64,000 nucleotides of DNA from Oxalobacter sp. (GTDB taxonomy: Bacteria; Pseudomonadota; Gammaproteobacteria; Burkholderiales; Burkholderiaceae_D), in assembly GCA_003605115.1 (NCBI GenBank), contig QZKY01000015.1:124001-188000 (forward strand). The letters run 5' to 3'. The notes beneath the pieces are model-generated. The model worked only from the letters and a program-made list of their open reading frames with translations, ran no database searches and was not told the DNA's origin. Numbering within the stretch: the stretch's first letter is position 1; each line of letters starts with the position of its first letter. Of this stretch, positions 60,280-64,000 are shown one piece after another. The position numbers were made by a program, and so were the translations under genes.

Positions 60280-60759
60280 TTATTGAAATGCCGCAAGTTT
60301 GTTGTCGATGGACTCTTTCAATTGCTTAACCCATTGATTGTAATTGGGGTGGATAAAGGCATATCCTTCGCAAACCGCATGACTCATGTTGACGCTATCC
60401 TTATATTGAATCGAATAGTGCGTTGTGGAGTAGGTAATGTCAACCATGACGGTATGCTTGCCTCTGACATTCAAGGTGGCCAATAATTTCCCAGGAGATT
60501 GGGATTCAATAGACCATGGCCTTCTCATGCTTCTGCCTGCCTCAATGATCAGGTTTTGGATGTCTGTCGTTGAGAGCGTTTTTTTGCCAGCCGTTGTGAG
60601 CGGGATATTGTCGTGGTTGACCACCAAAGCTGGTAAGCGGGCGCCTCTGTAGCAACCTTGCGAACGTTCCATCATTTCTTCGCTCAGGCGTTCTGCGTGC
60701 GCTTGGGAAGCGAATAGCGCCAATAAAATAAAAATCGGAGTCAGAATTTTGGATCTCAT
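60280..60759 (-). CDS. Exported protein of unknown function in the APE-like cluster
   Basis: 159 residues. A GGAGCG site lies about 8 bases before the ATG. A signal peptide (about 1-22, ending QAHA) is followed by a mature region with two cysteines (RSQGCYRG and HAVCEGYAF) and MVDITYSTTHYSIQYKDS, a beta-strand pattern. The amphipathic C-terminus KQLKESIDNKLAAFQ resembles a helix. I do not recognise the family. It lies between two ketosynthase genes in the same direction with gaps of 18 and 56 bases, so it is part of the same transcript. Confidence 0.76.
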   Translation of the reverse strand: MRSKILTPIFILLALFASQAHAERLSEEMMERSQGCYRGARLPALVVNHDNIPLTTAGKKTLSTTDIQNLIIEAGRSMRRPWSIESQSPGKLLATLNVRGKHTVMVDITYSTTHYSIQYKDSVNMSHAVCEGYAFIHPNYNQWVKQLKESIDNKLAAFQ

Positions 60760-60777
60760 GTTTGTCGCTCCATTGGG

Positions 60778-62004
60778 TTAATTGATGCGTTTGAAAATAA
60801 TTGATGTATTGATGCCACCGAAAGCAAAATTGTTGCTCATGACGTATTCAAGGTTTATCTTGCGTCCTTCGCCTGTCAGGTAATCAAGGGTTCCACAGGC
60901 AGGATCAGTGTTTTCCAGATTGATTGTGGGCGCAAACCATCCGCGCCGCATCATTTCAATCGCCCACCAGGCTTCGATGGCGCCGCAGGCGCCCAACGTG
61001 TGTCCAATATAGCTCTTCATCGAGCTGATAGGCACCTTGTTCCCGAGGATTCGTTCCGTTGCCTGGCTTTCGGCGATATCACCGCGATCCGTTGCAGTGC
61101 CGTGGGCGCTGACGTAGCCGATGGCTGATGCGGGCAATTTTGCATCGTCCAAGGCATTTTGCATCACGACGCCCATGGTTTCCGTTTCCGGTTGCGTGAT
61201 ATGGCTGCCATCCGAATTGCTCGCGAAGCCGGCAATTTCCGCATAGATGCGTGTACCGCGTGCTTTCGCATGTTCATATTCTTCCAGCACCAAGGTGGCT
61301 GCCCCTTCGCCGACAACGAGTCCATCGCGCATGCGATCGAAGGGGCGTGGAGTAAGTTCAGGTGTATCGTTTTTTGTGGAGGTGGCAAACAACGAGTCGA
61401 ATACGGCGGCACCGGGTCCCGAGATTTCTTCCGCGCCGCCTGCAAGCATCATGGTTTGCCGGCCAAAGCGAATGGATTCGTAAGCGTAGCCGATGCCCTG
61501 GCTGCCGGAGGTGCAGGCGCTGGAAGTGGGAATGATGCGTCCCTTGAGGTTGAAAAACAGGCCGATATTGGCTGCGGTGGTGTGCGGCATCATTTGGATA
61601 TAACTCGTGGAGGTGACGCCCAGCATCGAGCCGGTTTCCAGCATGCGGCCAAAGACACGTACGGGCTCCACGCTGCCTGCGGAAGAGCCATACGCAATGC
61701 CCATGCTGCCATTGCGAATGTCGGGGTCATCTAATAACCCTGCGTCGATCAGTGCCATTTCGCTGGCGCGCACGGCGAGCAGTGAGACGCGCCCCATTGA
61801 GCGGATCATTTTGCGCGGGTAGTGTTCGGGGGTTTTAAAATCGTCGATGGGCGAACCCAATCTGGAATTCAATGCGTCGAAATAATCCCACTCTGGCATG
61901 CGCCGAACAGCATTGCGTCCGGCACGAAGTTTCGCTTCGATTTTATCCCAGTTATCGCCTAAGGCAGTGATGCCGGCCATGCCTGTAATGACAACGCGCT
62001 TCAT
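60778..62004 (-). CDS. ApeR-like beta-ketoacyl-ACP synthase
   Basis: 408 residues from ATG 62004; a TTG one codon before is not needed. The triad is intact: Cys in TSSACTSGSQG, His in SAHGTATDRGD and His in SYIGHTLGACG. Features such as MKRVVITGMAGITALGDNW, TSYIQMMPHTTAAN and EIMRRGW-like MMRRGWFAPTIN fit the ApeR ketosynthase branch (FabF-like) of aryl polyene clusters. In the studied E. coli pathway ApeR works as a separate ketosynthase from the ApeO/ApeC pair. The ATG overlaps the stop of the ketoreductase gene by one base (TGATG). Confidence 0.88.
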   Translation of the reverse strand: MKRVVITGMAGITALGDNWDKIEAKLRAGRNAVRRMPEWDYFDALNSRLGSPIDDFKTPEHYPRKMIRSMGRVSLLAVRASEMALIDAGLLDDPDIRNGSMGIAYGSSAGSVEPVRVFGRMLETGSMLGVTSTSYIQMMPHTTAANIGLFFNLKGRIIPTSSACTSGSQGIGYAYESIRFGRQTMMLAGGAEEISGPGAAVFDSLFATSTKNDTPELTPRPFDRMRDGLVVGEGAATLVLEEYEHAKARGTRIYAEIAGFASNSDGSHITQPETETMGVVMQNALDDAKLPASAIGYVSAHGTATDRGDIAESQATERILGNKVPISSMKSYIGHTLGACGAIEAWWAIEMMRRGWFAPTINLENTDPACGTLDYLTGEGRKINLEYVMSNNFAFGGINTSIIFKRIN

Positions 62005-62732
62005 CAAATTATTCCACCGTTGACGCCAATGACTTGGCGTGTGATATACGACGCCTCATCCGACATTAAAAAAGAAACAGCTGCTGCCACTTCATCGGGT
62101 TGTCCGACGCGATTCATCGGCACGATTTTCAGCGCTTCATCCAATGGCACGTCGCTGGTCATATCCGTTTCGATCAAACCGGGGGCGACGCAATTCACTG
62201 TGATGCGTCGACTCGCCAATTCAACTGCTAGCGCCTTGGTCGCGCCGATCAATCCCGCTTTCGCCGCGCTGTAATTGACTTGACCGCGATTGCCGATGAC
62301 GCCGGAAACCGAAGCCAGGGTGACGATGCGCCCGCCTTGGCGCATGCGCACCAAGGGCATGGTCAGCGGATGTACAACATTGAAAAACCCATCCAGGCTG
62401 GTATCGAGTACCGTATCCCAATCTTCATCGGTGAGCGCAGGAAAAGCATTGTCGTGCGTGATGCCCGCATTGCAAACGATGCCGTAATAGGCTCCATGCT
62501 TGGCAATGTCTTCTTCGAGCATGGATCGCGCGAGAGAGCGATCGCGCACATCGAATTGCAGTACGCTGACATCTCCGTTCAGCGAGGTAATTTCATTTGC
62601 GACGACATCGGCCTCGCTGCGCGAACTGCGGCAATGAACCGTGATGGCAAAACCATCTTTCGCCAGACGCAAGGCAATGGCACGGCCGATGCCTCGGCTT
62701 GAGCCGGTAATGATCACGCGGCGTTTAGTCAT
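62004..62732 (-). CDS. ApeQ-like 3-oxoacyl-ACP reductase (FabG type)
   Basis: 242 residues. Short-chain dehydrogenase motifs are TGSSRGIGRA, NAGITHDNAF and YSAAKAGLIGATKALA with catalytic Ser/Tyr/Lys, ending in VIGVNGG as in FabG. It reduces 3-oxoacyl-ACP with NADPH. The place between a hotdog dehydratase and an ApeR-like ketosynthase matches ApeQ. It overlaps the dehydratase end by 8 bases and the next ketosynthase start by one, showing strong translational coupling. Confidence 0.92.
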   Translation of the reverse strand: MTKRRVIITGSSRGIGRAIALRLAKDGFAITVHCRSSRSEADVVANEITSLNGDVSVLQFDVRDRSLARSMLEEDIAKHGAYYGIVCNAGITHDNAFPALTDEDWDTVLDTSLDGFFNVVHPLTMPLVRMRQGGRIVTLASVSGVIGNRGQVNYSAAKAGLIGATKALAVELASRRITVNCVAPGLIETDMTSDVPLDEALKIVPMNRVGQPDEVAAAVSFLMSDEASYITRQVIGVNGGII

Positions 62733-63198
62733 TCAATTCCCTTTTCAAAAACGCGTCAAAGTTTTCAGGTTCATATACTTTCAGGGTGGCGGAAGCAAGT
62801 TCGCTTTCGCCGGAATAGATGTGGCACGCGTAGGCTCCCAACCCGCTTTCATCGATGAAGATCATGACGGCCTTGATTCGCAAGGGTTCATCGGCGGGGA
62901 AAGCAGGGGCGTGTGTTGTGTAGCGTCGTGTCCCGAGTAATACGCCCTGCTTGACAGGCAAACCGGATTGACGCTTCGATAGTCCAACATGTGCAGCAAC
63001 GGCCTGTGCCATCAGTTCAACGCCGATCCAGCCTGGCATCTGCCCTTCCGCGTCGGCATACCAGGCATCGCTACGCGGCGTACATTCCGCAACGACTGTA
63101 TCGTTTTCATATTCCACCACACGATCAAGCAAGAGCATCGTGTCGCGATGTGGCAGCAGTGCTTCGATGGGTGGGAGCGTATGAGGTATATTCATCAT
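62725..63198 (-). CDS. ApeP-like 3-hydroxyacyl-ACP dehydratase
   Basis: 157 residues from ATG 63198; an ATG one codon later is equally possible. A hotdog fold is shown by IEALLPHRDTMLLLDRV, a FabZ/ApeP-type start with the catalytic His, and GWIGVELMAQAVAAHVGLSKR as the central helix with the Glu. ApeP dehydrates 3-hydroxyacyl-ACP to extend the polyene. It lies 7 bases after the ApeO-like ketosynthase and overlaps the ketoreductase gene. Confidence 0.88.
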   Translation of the reverse strand: MMNIPHTLPPIEALLPHRDTMLLLDRVVEYENDTVVAECTPRSDAWYADAEGQMPGWIGVELMAQAVAAHVGLSKRQSGLPVKQGVLLGTRRYTTHAPAFPADEPLRIKAVMIFIDESGLGAYACHIYSGESELASATLKVYEPENFDAFLKRELND

Positions 63199-63205
63199 GC
63201 ATCCC

Positions 63206-64000
63206 TTAGCGCGCATCGCCGATCACCAGGCTGGCATTGCTGCCGCCGAATGCGAAGGAGTTACTCATGCACACACGCCCGGTGGTTTTGGCAAAGGGCA
63301 ATCCTTGTCCCGCAAGATTCAGTCGCGGCAAATCCGGGTCGGGTTCGCCGTCCCATATGTGCGGTGGAATGCGTCCTTGCTGTAAAGCCAGCCAGCAAAA
63401 AGCGAGTTCGGTTGCGCCAGCTGCGCCAAGTGTATGTCCAGTAAGCGGTTTCGTTCCACTGACGAGCGTGCGATCACCAAAGAGGCGACTCACGGCGCGA
63501 CTTTCCATTTCATCATTTTTTGGCGTCGCCGTGGCGTGCAGATTCAAGTAATCAATGTCATCCGGTTTTAGCGTGGCATCGTTCATTGCCGCGCGCATCG
63601 CCATTTCCGCCCCCAGTCCCTCCGGATGCGGTGCTGACATGTGATAGGCGTCGCTGCTTTCTCCCACCCCAAGCAATTCAATTTCTGACTCTTCGCGGGT
63701 CATCAGGAACAGCGCTGCGCCTTCGCCGATGTTGATGCCATTGCGGTTGCGACTCATCGGGTTAGTCAAGTTTGATGTGGTGGACTCTAATGACGAAAAG
63801 CCATTCACGGTTAGTTGGCAAAGTGAATCCGCGCCACCAACGATGACGGCGTCACAAAGATTGTGGCGAAGCAGATTGCGTGCCGATTGAAACGCTTTTG
63901 CGCTGGAGGTGCAGGCCGTCGAAATCGTGTAGGCTGGGCCGAGCAAATTGAGATAACGTGCCAGAAAAGTCGACGTCATGCCAATTTCCTGTTGCGTATA
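63206..64000 (-). CDS. ApeO-like beta-ketoacyl-ACP synthase, C-terminal part (cut by window edge)
   Basis: About 264 codons are visible; the frame is still open at the right edge (64000), so the start lies outside. The catalytic Cys is in STACTSSAKAF, with His in NLHATATPKND and PLTGHTLGAAGATE; the GIGxxNIGEGAALF-like stretch NGINIGEGAALFLM is typical of KS enzymes. The order ketosynthase, hotdog dehydratase, FabG, ketosynthase is that of apeO-apeP-apeQ-apeR, so this is the ApeO-like enzyme that extends the polyene chain. The rest of the cluster (acyl carrier proteins, ammonia-lyase-like and acyltransferase genes) should lie to the right. Confidence 0.88.
   Translation of the reverse strand, partial: YTQQEIGMTSTFLARYLNLLGPAYTISTACTSSAKAFQSARNLLRHNLCDAVIVGGADSLCQLTVNGFSSLESTTSNLTNPMSRNRNGINIGEGAALFLMTREESEIELLGVGESSDAYHMSAPHPEGLGAEMAMRAAMNDATLKPDDIDYLNLHATATPKNDEMESRAVSRLFGDRTLVSGTKPLTGHTLGAAGATELAFCWLALQQGRIPPHIWDGEPDPDLPRLNLAGQGLPFAKTTGRVCMSNSFAFGGSNASLVIGDAR

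Overview
The window looks like a stretch of ordinary chromosome from a betaproteobacterium of the order Burkholderiales, most likely an Oxalobacteraceae relative (Herminiimonas or Undibacterium type). This rests on gene content and order: aceE-aceF-lpd with a lipoyl domain fused to Lpd, gloB facing a methyltransferase-rnhA pair, dapC-dapD-pilU-dapE-prmB, smc-zipA-ligA, ybgC-tolQRAB-pal-cpoB, and miaB-phoH-ybeY-corC-lnt. The genus is inference. No rRNA, tRNA, CRISPR array, prophage or insertion sequence was seen. Genes fill almost all of the DNA.

Layout. 1-3.6 kb: end of the pyruvate dehydrogenase operon, closed by a strong bidirectional terminator. 3.6-22 kb: signalling and mixed functions. 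These are three cyclic-di-GMP proteins, an unknown membrane coiled-coil protein, a TPR/O-GlcNAc-transferase-like protein, an MFS transporter, a Sel1-repeat protein overlapping an unknown gene, gloB/methyltransferase/rnhA, an SDR enzyme, and a pseudopilin-like gene coupled to a GGDEF-EAL gene. 22-29.4 kb: a leftward operon for lysine/diaminopimelate synthesis that also holds pilU, prmB and an ABC-F gene. 29.5-38.4 kb: bacteriohemerythrin, then smc-zipA-ligA-galU-def with very tight or overlapping junctions. 38.5-44.4 kb: a DUF1275 membrane protein and the Tol-Pal envelope operon, closed by a clear terminator. 44.4-50 kb: a CRP/FNR regulator diverging from a two-domain kinase-like protein and a P-type ATPase whose transmembrane motifs resemble Na,K-ATPases. 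50-56.4 kb: thyA, lnt, corC, ybeY, phoH and miaB, all leftward. 56.4-64 kb: a leftward cluster resembling aryl polyene (APE) pigment biosynthesis. It holds three ketosynthases, a ketoreductase, a hotdog dehydratase, a methyltransferase and four small exported proteins, and it runs off the right edge.

Points most worth a second look. (1) A 37-codon upstream reading frame before galU copies the first nine codons of galU, ends with an ATGA overlap on the galU start, and contains two mutually exclusive hairpins. (2) The APE-like cluster has an extra E. coli FabB-like ketosynthase and a tandem pair of exported paralogs separated by an 11-bp inverted repeat. (3) The FNR-like/kinase/P-ATPase group recalls hypoxia-dormancy gene sets and has a TGTAGGA palindrome with a phased extra half-site in its 416-bp intergenic region. 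(4) The start codons of gloB and its divergent neighbour share one CATG. All functional statements come from reading motifs; no database search was run.
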